Shown here one piece after another: positions 19,022-28,014 of a stretch of 64,000 nt of DNA. The stretch covers positions 62,001-126,000 of the forward strand of contig CAZCUD010000006.1 of the NCBI GenBank assembly GCA_964501785.1. The letters run 5' to 3'. The number at the start of each line of letters is the position of its first letter. Positions within the stretch are counted from its first letter, which is position 1. The stretch comes from DATBSK01 sp964501785 (GTDB lineage Bacteria; Actinomycetota; Acidimicrobiia; IMCC26256; PALSA-555). A model generated the notes under the pieces. It was not told the origin of the DNA, searched no databases, and saw only the letters and a list, made by a program, of their open reading frames with translations. The position numbers and the translations under genes are program-made.

Positions 19022-19753
19022 TCAGAACCCGCCGCCCATCATGGCGCGCCACTGATCGAGGCTCTTGATGCGGAACACGTAGTTGCGGGCGCGCGTCTCG
19101 CCCATCGAGGCGAACGGCTCGGGGGAGTACAGGTGGCCCGGGTAGAGGATCGTGTCGTCGGGGACGGTCGCGAGGCGCTGCGTCAGGCTCTCGTACATCT
19201 GGTCGGGATCGGCTCCCGGCAGGTCGGTGCGCCCGCAGCCGTCCAGGAACAGCGTGTCACCCGCGACGAGTCGACCATCGAGCTCGAAGCACTGGCTGCC
19301 CGGCGTGTGGCCGGGTGTGTGCAGCAGCGTCACCGGGATCGCGCCGACCTGGACGGTGTCCCCGCTGTCGTGGAGCACCAGGTCGGAGTCGGTCACGCCG
19401 GTCGTCCGCTTCACCCATTCGGCCTCGTCCCGGTGCACGTGGACCGGTGCGGACACGTCGGCCATCCCGCAGAGCTCGCGGATGCCCTCGATCCCGTAGC
19501 CCATGAGGTCACCGCCCACGTGGTCGGGGTGCCAGTGGGTGGCGAGCACGCCGGTCAGGTGCATGCCTTCGGTGCCGAGCAGGTCGACGAGCTCGCGCGC
19601 GCCGTAGGCCGGGTCGATCGCGACCGCCTCGCCGGTCTCGCGGTCACCGATGAGGTAGACGAAGTTGACCATCTGGCGCGCGATCGGGTCGCCGGTCGCG
19701 AAGTCGCGTCCGGCGAGCAGCTGACGGAAGTACAGCCGGTCGTGGCCGGTCAT
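19022..19753 (-). CDS. Metallo-beta-lactamase-fold hydrolase (glyoxalase II-like)
   Basis: This 243-residue metal-dependent hydrolase has the motif THWHPDHVGG (HxHxDH). Further ligands are in LLHTPGHTPGSQ, VAGDTLFLDGCGR and LYPGHLYS, as in glyoxalase II and persulfide dioxygenases. It could hydrolyse a thioester or oxidise a persulfide of a low-molecular-weight thiol such as mycothiol. It is followed by the GNAT gene and preceded, 82 bases away, by a zinc alcohol dehydrogenase on the same strand. The fold is secure, the exact reaction is not. Confidence 0.88.
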   Translation of the reverse strand: MTGHDRLYFRQLLAGRDFATGDPIARQMVNFVYLIGDRETGEAVAIDPAYGARELVDLLGTEGMHLTGVLATHWHPDHVGGDLMGYGIEGIRELCGMADVSAPVHVHRDEAEWVKRTTGVTDSDLVLHDSGDTVQVGAIPVTLLHTPGHTPGSQCFELDGRLVAGDTLFLDGCGRTDLPGADPDQMYESLTQRLATVPDDTILYPGHLYSPEPFASMGETRARNYVFRIKSLDQWRAMMGGGF

Positions 19754-19835
19754 CTCTCCCGCTCCTGGCGCTGCGCGCCGGGCCGCTCGGGCCCCGTTCC
19801 CTGCGCCGCACGGTACGTGCGGCGCCGCCGGTCAC

Positions 19836-21101
19836 TCACGGTGACTCGCGGAAGTCGAACGCCACCTTGATGGCGCCGGTGTCGTGCTGCTTCGCGAGCG
19901 TCTCGAACGCGTCGCGCCACTCCTCGAGGCGGAACGTGTGGGTGAGCATCGGTGAGATGTCGACCCGACCGCTGCGCACGAGGTCGAGGTAGTGCTCGAT
20001 CGCGTGCTTGCGCACGCCGTCGACCTCCTCGATCCCGAACGCGTTCGAGCCGACGATGCGGGCCTCCTTGAAGTACCAGGGCGACCACTCGAACCGACCC
20101 GCCGCATGCACGCCGCTCAGCGAGATCGTGCCTCGCGCTGCGAGGACGCGCAGCGCGAGCTCGATCGTCTTCGGCGACGCGATGGTGTCGTAGACGACGT
20201 CGACGTGGCCCGGGTGCGTGAGCGGCAGGCCCTCCCACGGCTCGTGCAGGCGGCCGCCCGACCACTCGGCGAGCGCGACGACCAGCGCGTGGTCGTCGAG
20301 CGCCGAGTCGAGCACGGTCGCTCCGAGCCGGCGTGCCAGGTCCTGCTGCGCCGGATGCCGCACGACCGCGGCGACCTCGACGTCGGGATGCAGCGCCCGC
20401 AGGATCGCGATCGCGCTCGTGCCGAGCGCACCCGCACCCCATACGAGCGCGCGCCCGCCCGCGGGAGGTGGGTTGCGCGTGATCGAGTGGAGCGAGACCG
20501 CGAACGGGTCGGCGAGCACCGCGACCTCGTCGGGCACGTCGTCGGGGATCGGGATCGCCATCGAGCGGTGGGCGGGCAACAGCTCGGCGAAGCCGCCGGT
20601 GGCGTCGCTCGAGTTCCCGGTGTGGATCCCCGGGGCGAGGCGTCCGTCGGTGAAGCTCCAGCACAGCGAGTAGTCACCCGCCGCGCACGCCGGGCAGACC
20701 GGGTCGACGCCACGCGGCCCGCACGACAGCCAGCACTGGAGCAGCACGCGCTGGCCGACGGCGAGGTCGTCGATCGCAGATCCGACCTCCACCACCTCGG
20801 CGACGACCTCGTGCCCGAGCACCTGGGGGAACGAGATGAACGCGGTCATGGAGAAGTCGGACGCGTCGCCGTCACCACCCATGTCCATGAACACCTGCTT
20901 GGTGTCGGAGCCGCAGATGCCCGTCAGCCGGCTCCGCAGCACGACCCAGTCGTCGCCCAGGAGCGTCGGCTCGGGCACGTCCTGGAGCGCCATCGGCGTC
21001 GTCGCCAGCCCCTGCAGCAGCCGACCTTCTGGAGTTCCGTCGTCGAGGCTGCGCTCGGGCGGGGAGAAGCCGGGGTCGACGCCGAAGACCAGTGCGCGCA
21101 C
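19836..21101 (-). CDS. Zinc-dependent alcohol dehydrogenase (MDR family)
   Basis: This 421-residue NAD(P)-dependent medium-chain dehydrogenase has its catalytic zinc site in TGICGSDTK and GHEVVAEV and a structural cysteine group in CGPRGVDPVCPACAAGDYSL. The nucleotide-binding turn is VWGAGALGTSAIA. It is longer than the usual 340-380 residues, with an N-terminal extension and a long zinc-loop region. It resembles threonine/sorbitol-type dehydrogenases, but the substrate is unclear. The start is GTG at 21101. It is divergent from the molybdopterin oxidoreductase with only about 44 bases between the starts. Confidence 0.9.
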   Translation of the reverse strand: MRALVFGVDPGFSPPERSLDDGTPEGRLLQGLATTPMALQDVPEPTLLGDDWVVLRSRLTGICGSDTKQVFMDMGGDGDASDFSMTAFISFPQVLGHEVVAEVVEVGSAIDDLAVGQRVLLQCWLSCGPRGVDPVCPACAAGDYSLCWSFTDGRLAPGIHTGNSSDATGGFAELLPAHRSMAIPIPDDVPDEVAVLADPFAVSLHSITRNPPPAGGRALVWGAGALGTSAIAILRALHPDVEVAAVVRHPAQQDLARRLGATVLDSALDDHALVVALAEWSGGRLHEPWEGLPLTHPGHVDVVYDTIASPKTIELALRVLAARGTISLSGVHAAGRFEWSPWYFKEARIVGSNAFGIEEVDGVRKHAIEHYLDLVRSGRVDISPMLTHTFRLEEWRDAFETLAKQHDTGAIKVAFDFRESP

Positions 21102-21145
21102 GGGTCGGGAGCGTAGGCGCGGCGGCGGGCCTAGCCTGCGTCCCG

Positions 21146-23389
21146 ATGGCCACGCCGGCGCCCCGGGTCGAGTATCGGACGTGCCCGTTCTGCGAGGCGA
21201 CCTGCGGCCTCGAGCTGCACCTCGAGGGGCGTGAGATCACGCTCGTGCGCGGCGATCGCGACGACGTCTTCAGCCACGGCTACCTGTGCCCGAAGGGGAC
21301 GGCGATCAAGCAGCTCGAGGCCGATCCCGATCGGCTGCGGCGGCCGCTCGTGCGCGAGGGATCGTCGTGGCGTGCGGTCGACTGGCCCGAGGCGTTCGCC
21401 GTCGTCGAAGAACGGCTGACCGCGGTGCTCGACGAGCACGGCCGCGACGCCGTCGCGCTCTACCTCGGGAACCCGAGCGTCCACAACCTCGGTCTCGCGG
21501 TCTACAACCGCGTGCTCGCGCAGTCGCTCGGCACCAAGAACGTGTACTCGGCGAGCACCGTCGACCAGATGCCGAAGCAGGTCGCCGCGGGTCTGATGTT
21601 CGGCACGCTGCTGTCGATCCCGGTGCCCGACGTCGATCGCACCGATCACCTCCTGATGCTGGGAGCGAACCCGTTCGCCTCCAACGGCAGCCTCCTCACC
21701 GCGCCCGACCTGCCCGGTCGGTTGCGCGCGCTGCGGGGGCGCGGCGGTCGCCTGGTGGTCGTCGATCCTCGACGGACCAAGACCGCCGAGGAAGCCGACG
21801 AGCACGTCGCCATCCGCCCCGGCACCGATGCGCTGTTCCTGTTCGCGCTCGTGCACACGCTGTTCACCGACGGCCTCGTCGAGCCCGGAGCGGCCGCGCC
21901 GCACCTCTCGGGCATCGACGACGTCGAGCGACTGGCGCGCGACTTCGCTCCTGAGACGGTCGCGTCGCACTGCGGCATCGACGCGCCGACGATCCGCCGC
22001 ATCGCACGCGAGCTCGCGGCCGCCGATCGCGCGGCCGTGTACGGGCGCATCGGCACGTGCCTCAGCGAGCACGGCACGACCGCGTCGTGGCTCGTCGACG
22101 TCCTCAACGCGCTCACCGGCAACCTGGACCGTGAGGGCGGCGCCATGTTCGCCCTCCCGGCCACCGGTGGCGCCAACACGGGAGGGGACGGCACCGGACG
22201 AGGAGTGCGGTTCGGGCGCCATGTCAGCCGTGTGCGTGGCATCCCGGAGGTCTACGGCGAGCTGCCGGTGATCTGCCTCGCCGAGGAGATCGAGCAGCCC
22301 GGCGACGGGCAGGTCCGCGCACTGGTCACCGTCGCGGGCAACCCGGTGCTCTCGACGCCCGACGGCGTGCGGCTGGGCAAGGCCCTGGACGCGCTCGACT
22401 TCATGGTCAGCATCGACATCTACCTCAACGAGACGACTCGTCACGCCGACGTGATCCTGCCCTCGCCGTCACTGCTCGCGCGCGGTCACTACGACGTCGC
22501 GCTCTACCAGCTCGCGATCCGCAACGTCGCGAACTACTCGCCGCCGCTGCTCGACCTCGAGCCGGACGAGATGCACGACTCCGAGATCATGCTGCGCCTC
22601 GCCAACATCGCAGCGGGGCAGGGCGCGGACGCGGACCCGTGGGTCCTCGACGACATCGTGGTCGCCGGGCTGGTCGACAAGGCGGTGCAACGGCGCGGCT
22701 CGAACGTGGAGGGCCGCGACCCCTCTGAGCTGCTGGATGCGCTGTCGACCCGTACTGGCGTCGAGCGCATGCTCGACCTGATGCTCCGCACCGGACCCTA
22801 CGGCGACGGCTTCGGTGCCGATCCCGCGGGCCTGTCCCTGGCGCGCCTGGAGGAGTCGCCACACGGCGTCGACCTGGGTGCGCTGCGACCCCGGCTGCCC
22901 GAGCTCCTCCGCACGCCCTCCGGCAAGGTCGAGCTCGCTCCCGAGCCGATCGTCGTCGACGTGCCCCGGCTGCGCGCCACGCTCGATCGCGCCGCGGGCG
23001 ACCAGATGGTGCTGATCGGACGGCGCGACCTGCGATCGAACAACTCGTGGATGCACAACCTCGAGGTCCTGGTGAAGGGCAAGCCCCGCTGCACGCTCCA
23101 GGTGCACCCGGAGGACGCGAGCCGGATCGGGCTGCGCGACGGCGCCCAGGTGCGAGTCGCTTCGCGGGCAGGTGCGCTGCACGCCCCGGTCGAGGTCACC
23201 GACTCGGTGATGCCGGGGGTGGTGAGCCTGCCCCACGGGTGGGGCCACGACCTCGACGGCACCGAGATGCGCGTCGCCGCCGCGAACGCGGGCGTGAACA
23301 CGAACGTCCTCGCCGGCGCCGACGCCTACGACCCCCTCTCGGGCAACGCTGCCCTCAACGGCATCCCCGTCGAGCTCACCCCCGCCTGA
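21146..23389 (+). CDS. Molybdopterin oxidoreductase (formate dehydrogenase/BisC-like)
   Basis: This 747-residue enzyme of the DMSO reductase superfamily is expected to hold a bis-molybdopterin guanine dinucleotide molybdenum or tungsten site. An N-terminal [4Fe-4S] cluster is built by Cys13, Cys16, Cys20 and Cys48 (CPFCEATC and LCPKG). Further family blocks are DRTDHLLMLGANPFASNGS, VVVDPRRTKTAEEAD and TGNLDREGG. The C-terminal cofactor-binding domain ends near LPHGWGHDL. The ATG at 21146 is chosen because it precedes the cluster motif directly. There is no Tat signal and no partner subunit gene beside it, so it is probably cytoplasmic. The substrate is unknown. Confidence 0.92.
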   Translation: MATPAPRVEYRTCPFCEATCGLELHLEGREITLVRGDRDDVFSHGYLCPKGTAIKQLEADPDRLRRPLVREGSSWRAVDWPEAFAVVEERLTAVLDEHGRDAVALYLGNPSVHNLGLAVYNRVLAQSLGTKNVYSASTVDQMPKQVAAGLMFGTLLSIPVPDVDRTDHLLMLGANPFASNGSLLTAPDLPGRLRALRGRGGRLVVVDPRRTKTAEEADEHVAIRPGTDALFLFALVHTLFTDGLVEPGAAAPHLSGIDDVERLARDFAPETVASHCGIDAPTIRRIARELAAADRAAVYGRIGTCLSEHGTTASWLVDVLNALTGNLDREGGAMFALPATGGANTGGDGTGRGVRFGRHVSRVRGIPEVYGELPVICLAEEIEQPGDGQVRALVTVAGNPVLSTPDGVRLGKALDALDFMVSIDIYLNETTRHADVILPSPSLLARGHYDVALYQLAIRNVANYSPPLLDLEPDEMHDSEIMLRLANIAAGQGADADPWVLDDIVVAGLVDKAVQRRGSNVEGRDPSELLDALSTRTGVERMLDLMLRTGPYGDGFGADPAGLSLARLEESPHGVDLGALRPRLPELLRTPSGKVELAPEPIVVDVPRLRATLDRAAGDQMVLIGRRDLRSNNSWMHNLEVLVKGKPRCTLQVHPEDASRIGLRDGAQVRVASRAGALHAPVEVTDSVMPGVVSLPHGWGHDLDGTEMRVAAANAGVNTNVLAGADAYDPLSGNAALNGIPVELTPA

Positions 23390-23436
23390 CCCGCCCCGCC
23401 CTCCCTCAACGACTCGTCGGGACGTGGCAGCGACGG

Positions 23437-24231
23437 TCAGGACGACGACATCTGGCCCATGGCGTCGATGAAGGCGTCGGGGGCGGACGTCTTGCCGATC
23501 ACCATGTCGTGCTGCTTGCCCAGGCCACCGGGGAACTCCGGGGGCACGTAGTGCTCGAAGCCGTCGCCCTCGATCGCCTCGACGATGCTCTCGGCGCACT
23601 CCGCGGCGGGGACGAACGGACCCTCGTAGATCGGTGCGTCGTTCTCCGGCAGGTCCCAGATCTCGGTCTCGATCGGGCCGGGCAGCACGAGCTTCACCTC
23701 GACGCCCGTCCGGTAGAGGTCGATCGCGGCCGACTCGCTCCACCCGGCCATCGCGAACTTCGACGCGCAGTACGCCGCCTCGTGCGCGATCCCGATCCGA
23801 CCGCCCATCGACGAGACCATCACGACGCAGCCGGAATCGCGCTCGAGCCAGCGGGGGAGCAGTCGCATCGTCATGCGCACCGGTGACGTGAAGTTGACGC
23901 GCATCACGGTGTCGACCTCGTCGGTGGTCAACCGCTGGACGGGCATGCGCTTCGGGATGGCCGCGTTGTTGACGAGCACGTCGACTCCACCGAACGCGTC
24001 CCACGCCTCGTCGGCGACCCGCTCCGCCGCGTCGAGATCGCCCAGGTCGGCGACCCACAGCCGGGAGTCGGGTGCATGCTCGGTGCAGCGGGCCAGCACC
24101 GCTTCGAGCCGCTCCTTGCGGCGGGCGACGATCCCGACGGTCGCGCCCCGCTCGGCGAGCATCGGTGCCAGCGCGGCACCGATCCCCGACGACGCTCCCG
24201 TCACCAGGATGTTGGACCCCTCGATCTTCAC
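23437..24231 (-). CDS. Short-chain dehydrogenase/reductase
   Basis: This 264-residue SDR uses NAD(P) to oxidise or reduce an alcohol or ketone. The cofactor motif is TGASSGIGAALAPML, followed by NNAAIPK. The catalytic serine is in VVMVSSMGGRIG and the YxxxK pair in AAYCASKFA. The C-terminal part after residue 190 is longer than in the minimal SDR core. The start is GTG at 24231, 15 bases from the alkyl-sulfatase-like gene on the same strand, so both are probably one transcript. The substrate cannot be told. Confidence 0.9.
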   Translation of the reverse strand: MKIEGSNILVTGASSGIGAALAPMLAERGATVGIVARRKERLEAVLARCTEHAPDSRLWVADLGDLDAAERVADEAWDAFGGVDVLVNNAAIPKRMPVQRLTTDEVDTVMRVNFTSPVRMTMRLLPRWLERDSGCVVMVSSMGGRIGIAHEAAYCASKFAMAGWSESAAIDLYRTGVEVKLVLPGPIETEIWDLPENDAPIYEGPFVPAAECAESIVEAIEGDGFEHYVPPEFPGGLGKQHDMVIGKTSAPDAFIDAMGQMSSS

Positions 24232-24246
24232 GACGCTTCCCCTCTG

Positions 24247-25482
24247 CTACTCGTCCCGACCGGCGGCCCAGCGGAAGATGCCCTTGGCCATGGTCGACGA
24301 CTCGGCCTCGACCCGGCGGCGGTACACCTCGGCGCGCACGTCACGGGCCCGACCGTCGTCGGGACCCGCGGTCGAGGCCCACTCGGCGAGCTGCGCGGCG
24401 AGTCGGAGGTCGCCGGCGTCGGCCGCGGCGAGCGCTCGCTCGGCGAGCGCGCTCGGTCCGCCGGAGAGCTCGGTGACGACCGCGGCGAGATCGGCGTCGC
24501 GCGGCGGCTTGAGCCGGGCCGGGTTGCCGTCGTACCACCCGCCGTACAGGCGCCACACGTTTCGCACCACGAACTCCGGCTCGTCGTACACCGGACGCAG
24601 GTACGGCCGCTCGAGCAGCCGCTCGGGCGCGCGAACGGTGTGCACGATCTCGTCGAGCGCCGCGCCGGCGTTCATCATCGCGAGCGTCTCGTCGTGGAGG
24701 ATCTCGAGCAGCTCGGCGATGTCGTCGAGCGCGTCGCGCACGCGGTCGGCGCCGAGGATCGGCGGTCCGTGGCCTGGCAGGAGCACCTCCGCGCCGAGCG
24801 ACGCCATCTCGCGCAGCGCTCGGGCCCAGTCCTTCGGGTAGCGCTGCACCTTCTGCGGGTTGCCGCAGTTCGGCGAGGCCCAGATGAAGAGGTCGCCGGT
24901 GAGCACGACGCGCTCCTCGGGCATCCACACCCAGGTGTGGTCGTCGGTCTCGCCTCGGTCGTGGTGCAGCTCGAAGCGCCGCCCGCCCACCTCGAGGTCG
25001 AGTCGATCTCGGTACGTCTCGTCCGGATACCGGTACTCCAGCGGCCACGCCGGCTCCGGCAGCGAGAACTGCCGCTGGTTGATGAGGCCGTTGTACCCGG
25101 CGGTCGCGCGGTAGCGGTCGAAGCGATCGGCGACGGCCTCGTGCGCCACGACCCGAGGAGCGGTTGCACCGGCGGCGGCGTTGTCGGCTTCGTAGCGGTC
25201 GACGCCGAAGACGTGGTCGACGTGCCCGTGGGTGAACACGGCGGTGTGCAGCGGTGCGTCGGACCACTCGCGCACCGCAGCGTGCATGAGGTCGGCGAGC
25301 GCGTACATGCCGGTGTCGACGACGACGAGCCCGTCGGCGGTCGCGATCGCGTTGACGTTGGAGAAGCCGTGGACGAAGGCGATCCCGTCGGTGACCTCGG
25401 CCCAGCTGCCCGCGCCGCGGAACGGGTGGTAGTCGGCCTCGCCCTGCCAGACCCGCTCGGCGAGTGCGAGGACGTCGGTCAT
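24247..25482 (-). CDS. Alkyl sulfatase-like metallo-beta-lactamase hydrolase
   Basis: This 411-residue metallo-hydrolase resembles type III alkyl sulfatases. The metal motif is THGHVDHVFGVDRYEA (HxHxDH), with further ligands in HDRGETDDHTWVW and LLPGHGPPI. The C-terminal third (FVVRNVWRLYGGWYDGNPAR) matches the alkyl sulfatase dimerisation domain. The terminal sterol-carrier-like domain of full-length SdsA-type enzymes is absent. The ATG at 25482 is chosen, since the 14 residues before it are low-complexity basic. There is no signal peptide. It could release sulfate from alkyl sulfates or hydrolyse another ester. Confidence 0.85.
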   Translation of the reverse strand: MTDVLALAERVWQGEADYHPFRGAGSWAEVTDGIAFVHGFSNVNAIATADGLVVVDTGMYALADLMHAAVREWSDAPLHTAVFTHGHVDHVFGVDRYEADNAAAGATAPRVVAHEAVADRFDRYRATAGYNGLINQRQFSLPEPAWPLEYRYPDETYRDRLDLEVGGRRFELHHDRGETDDHTWVWMPEERVVLTGDLFIWASPNCGNPQKVQRYPKDWARALREMASLGAEVLLPGHGPPILGADRVRDALDDIAELLEILHDETLAMMNAGAALDEIVHTVRAPERLLERPYLRPVYDEPEFVVRNVWRLYGGWYDGNPARLKPPRDADLAAVVTELSGGPSALAERALAAADAGDLRLAAQLAEWASTAGPDDGRARDVRAEVYRRRVEAESSTMAKGIFRWAAGRDE

Positions 25483-25495
25483 TGCACGCCGTCGG

Positions 25496-26296
25496 TCAAG
25501 CCGTGATCTCGACCGGGGTGCCAAGCGGCAGGATGCCGGCGAGCCGGGTGATGCTCTCGTTGCTCATCCGGATGCAGCCGGCGCTGACGCTCTGGCCGAG
25601 CACCGACGCGTCGTTGTTGCCGTGGATGCCGAGCTCGGCGTCGCCACCGTTGAACTCGGTGAGCACCTCGGAGTGCCCGGACAGCCCGTACGCGTACGGT
25701 CCGTACACCGTGTCGGGGTCGGGTGCCTTCAGCAGCACCCGCGTGTAGTAGGTGCCGGTCGGCGTCGGGGTCGACTCCTTGCCGATCGCGACCGGCTCCT
25801 GGATCATCACCGTGTCCCCGTCGTACACGGTGATCTGGTGCTGGCCGAGCGAGACCTCGATCCGGTACCGGTTCGGCGTGAGGCGCACGTCGCTCTTCTT
25901 CACCCACCCTGTCGTGCCGTTCGGCCGCACCGGGAGCAGCACCTGGGCCCACTCGTCGTTCTGCTCGGTGACCAGGAACACCTGGGGCACCGCGTGCTCC
26001 TCGTTGCCGTCGAGGAGCCAGGGGTTCGGATAGGCCTCCGACGGGCTCGACTCGTCGGGCGACTGGTGCACCGCGACCTCGTCGGACAGCGGCTGTGCGG
26101 TGAAGCTCGTGTTGGGCGCGAGCGTGGTCGTCGTGACCGGGTCGTCGTGCTCCCGCTCGCCGAGCGACGGGCGGCTGTCGGACCCGCCGCCGCACGCGGC
26201 GAGGAGCACGGCCAGCGCGGCGGCGGCGACGGCGAGGCGGGCAGGGCGGCGGAAGCGGGGGAGGCTCGGCACGGGCGGTGATGCTACTGGTCGCAT
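25496..26296 (-). CDS. L,D-transpeptidase lipoprotein (YkuD family)
   Basis: This 266-residue cell-wall enzyme makes 3-3 crosslinks in peptidoglycan or anchors proteins to it. A lipobox is visible (LAVLLAACGGG), so the mature protein is tethered outside the membrane. An SH3-like region follows, and the YkuD domain ends with HGNNDASVLGQSVSAGCIRM, which holds the catalytic cysteine near residue 240. The start is ATG at 26296; a GTG at 26272 gives a more compact signal peptide. It lies 13 bases before the alkyl sulfatase-like gene and is divergent from the cyclase gene. Confidence 0.92.
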   Translation of the reverse strand: MRPVASPPVPSLPRFRRPARLAVAAAALAVLLAACGGGSDSRPSLGEREHDDPVTTTTLAPNTSFTAQPLSDEVAVHQSPDESSPSEAYPNPWLLDGNEEHAVPQVFLVTEQNDEWAQVLLPVRPNGTTGWVKKSDVRLTPNRYRIEVSLGQHQITVYDGDTVMIQEPVAIGKESTPTPTGTYYTRVLLKAPDPDTVYGPYAYGLSGHSEVLTEFNGGDAELGIHGNNDASVLGQSVSAGCIRMSNESITRLAGILPLGTPVEITA

Positions 26297-26337
26297 CGCG
26301 CGGCCCGGCCGTCGCGCGCCCCCGTAGCCTGCGGGGG

Positions 26338-27447
26338 ATGCCGACCGATCCCGCCGAGGACGCCTGGGTCGAGGCAGGCCTGCTGGACCCCGCGTCGCCG
26401 CTCGCCGACCAACGCCGCGAGCTGCTCCGCTACCTCACCGAGCGGGGGGCGACCGTGGACGACCTGCGGGACGCCGCCGACGGCGGGCGGCTGCGCGGCC
26501 TGGTCGCGGAGCTGCGTCGGCGAGAGGACCGCATGTGCACCGCTCGCGAGATCGCAGCCGAGAGCGGGGTCGACCTGAGCCGGGTCCTCCAGGTCTCCCG
26601 GGTCGCGGGTCTGCCGATCCCCGACCCCGACGAGCGCGCGTACCGCCCAGAGGACGTCGCCGCCGTGCGGCTGTTCGTCGGTGCGATCGAGCTCTTCGGT
26701 GAGCAGGCGGCGGTCGAGTTCACCCGCAGCGTCGGAGCCGCGCTCGCCACGATCGCGGACGCCGCGATGGCCGTCTTCGGGATCAACGTCGCCAGTCGCT
26801 ACGACGAGCGTGGCGTCACCGAGGTCGATCGCGCCCGGGAGACGACGTTCGCGTCCCAGCTCCTCACGCGCGAGGTGCCGCTGGTGCTGGAGATGCTGTT
26901 CTTCCACCACGTCGACGCCGCCGCGCGCCGATCGTGGCGGGTGGCCGGGGGAAGTGCGAACACGGTCCGCAGCGCGGTCGGCTTCGTCGACCTCGTGCAC
27001 TCCACTGCACTCGTCCAGGAGCTCAAGGCCGACGAGCTCGCGAGGGCGATCGGCGCGTTCGAGCAGAAGGCGATCGAGCTGATCGCGGCCCGCGACGGGC
27101 GCGTGGTGAAGACGATCGGCGACGAGATCATGTTCGTCGTCGCCGACGCGAAGGCTGCGTGCGACGCGGCGCTCGCGCTGCGAGACGTCATCTGTGACGA
27201 TCCGCTGCTCCCCGACGTGCGCGGTGCGGTCGCGGTCGGTGAGCTCGTGCGCGGCTACGGCGACTACTACGGCGTCGAGGTGAACCTGGCGGCACGTGCG
27301 GTGAAGGTCGCGGATCCAGGCGTGATCGTCGCGACGTCAGCGGTGCGCGACGCGGCCGACGGCTCGTTCCGCTTCCCGTCCGTCGGATCGCACGCGCTCC
27401 GCGGCTTCGACGAAGCCGTCGACCTCTTCGCGGTCGAACGAGAGTGA
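26338..27447 (+). CDS. Class III adenylate/guanylate cyclase with N-terminal regulatory domain
   Basis: This 369-residue cytoplasmic cyclase makes a cyclic nucleotide, most likely cAMP. The catalytic domain begins near residue 205: the first metal aspartate is in VGFVDLVHSTAL, the second in VKTIGDEIMFV and the transition-state Asn and Arg in VNLAARAV. The lysine of VKT and an aspartate in GYGDYYG fit ATP specificity. The first 200 residues form a helical domain with an HTH-like stretch, resembling the autoinhibitory half of actinobacterial Rv1264-type enzymes. ATG at 26338 was chosen over an ATG at 26278. Confidence 0.9.
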   Translation: MPTDPAEDAWVEAGLLDPASPLADQRRELLRYLTERGATVDDLRDAADGGRLRGLVAELRRREDRMCTAREIAAESGVDLSRVLQVSRVAGLPIPDPDERAYRPEDVAAVRLFVGAIELFGEQAAVEFTRSVGAALATIADAAMAVFGINVASRYDERGVTEVDRARETTFASQLLTREVPLVLEMLFFHHVDAAARRSWRVAGGSANTVRSAVGFVDLVHSTALVQELKADELARAIGAFEQKAIELIAARDGRVVKTIGDEIMFVVADAKAACDAALALRDVICDDPLLPDVRGAVAVGELVRGYGDYYGVEVNLAARAVKVADPGVIVATSAVRDAADGSFRFPSVGSHALRGFDEAVDLFAVERE

Positions 27448-27452
27448 TCGTC

Positions 27453-27947
27453 CTACGGAGCCCCGCGAGCCTCCCCGTGCCGTGACCGCAGCATGGCGGT
27501 GTGCTCGGCCAACGGCTCGAGGCCGACGTGCGCCCGCCGCTCGTCGACCCGCGCGGGGTCCTCGATCGGCCACGGTGTGAGTCGGCCGTCGACGCCGACG
27601 ACGACCTGCGACCCGTAGACCTGCGGCTTGCCGGTAGCCATGCGGACACGGTCGAGCAGGCACGCGTAGTGGGCGGGTGGCGCGTCGCCGCAGTCGACCG
27701 CGACCTCGAGGTGCTCGAGCGCGCGCTCCTGGAGGCCGCGATCGCCGAGCTGCGCGACGAGCCAGGCCGCGTGCGCTCCGTCGGCGCCGACGAGGCGCTC
27801 GCCCGGCCAGGCCTCGAGGTCGTCGAGCATCGCCCACAGCCGCTCTGAGCTCGCCGGGTCGGTGGGTCGGGTCGCGAGCGCGAGCAGCTCGGCGCGCAAC
27901 GTCTCATCGCGGGCCGCACCGCGTCGGGCCGTGGGGTCGCGAACCAC
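27453..27947 (-). CDS. DUF6624-like protein of unknown function
   Basis: This is a soluble protein of about 164 residues. The pattern AHAAWLVAQLGDRGLQERAL, then CGDAPPAHYACLLDRVRM and GKPQVYGSQV, fits the DUF6624 family, whose function is not known. The GTG at 27947 is the likely start. The frame extends further upstream, but that would overlap the divergent MFS gene. It ends 5 bases from the convergent cyclase stop. I am fairly sure it is a real gene because of the family match, less sure of the start. Confidence 0.7.
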   Translation of the reverse strand: MVRDPTARRGAARDETLRAELLALATRPTDPASSERLWAMLDDLEAWPGERLVGADGAHAAWLVAQLGDRGLQERALEHLEVAVDCGDAPPAHYACLLDRVRMATGKPQVYGSQVVVGVDGRLTPWPIEDPARVDERRAHVGLEPLAEHTAMLRSRHGEARGAP

Positions 27948-28014
27948 CTGGCATTGAGGATACGGCGCCGAAGTCCGGGCGCTCGCGGTCTCGCTCGGCA
28001 ATAGCGTGCGAGGG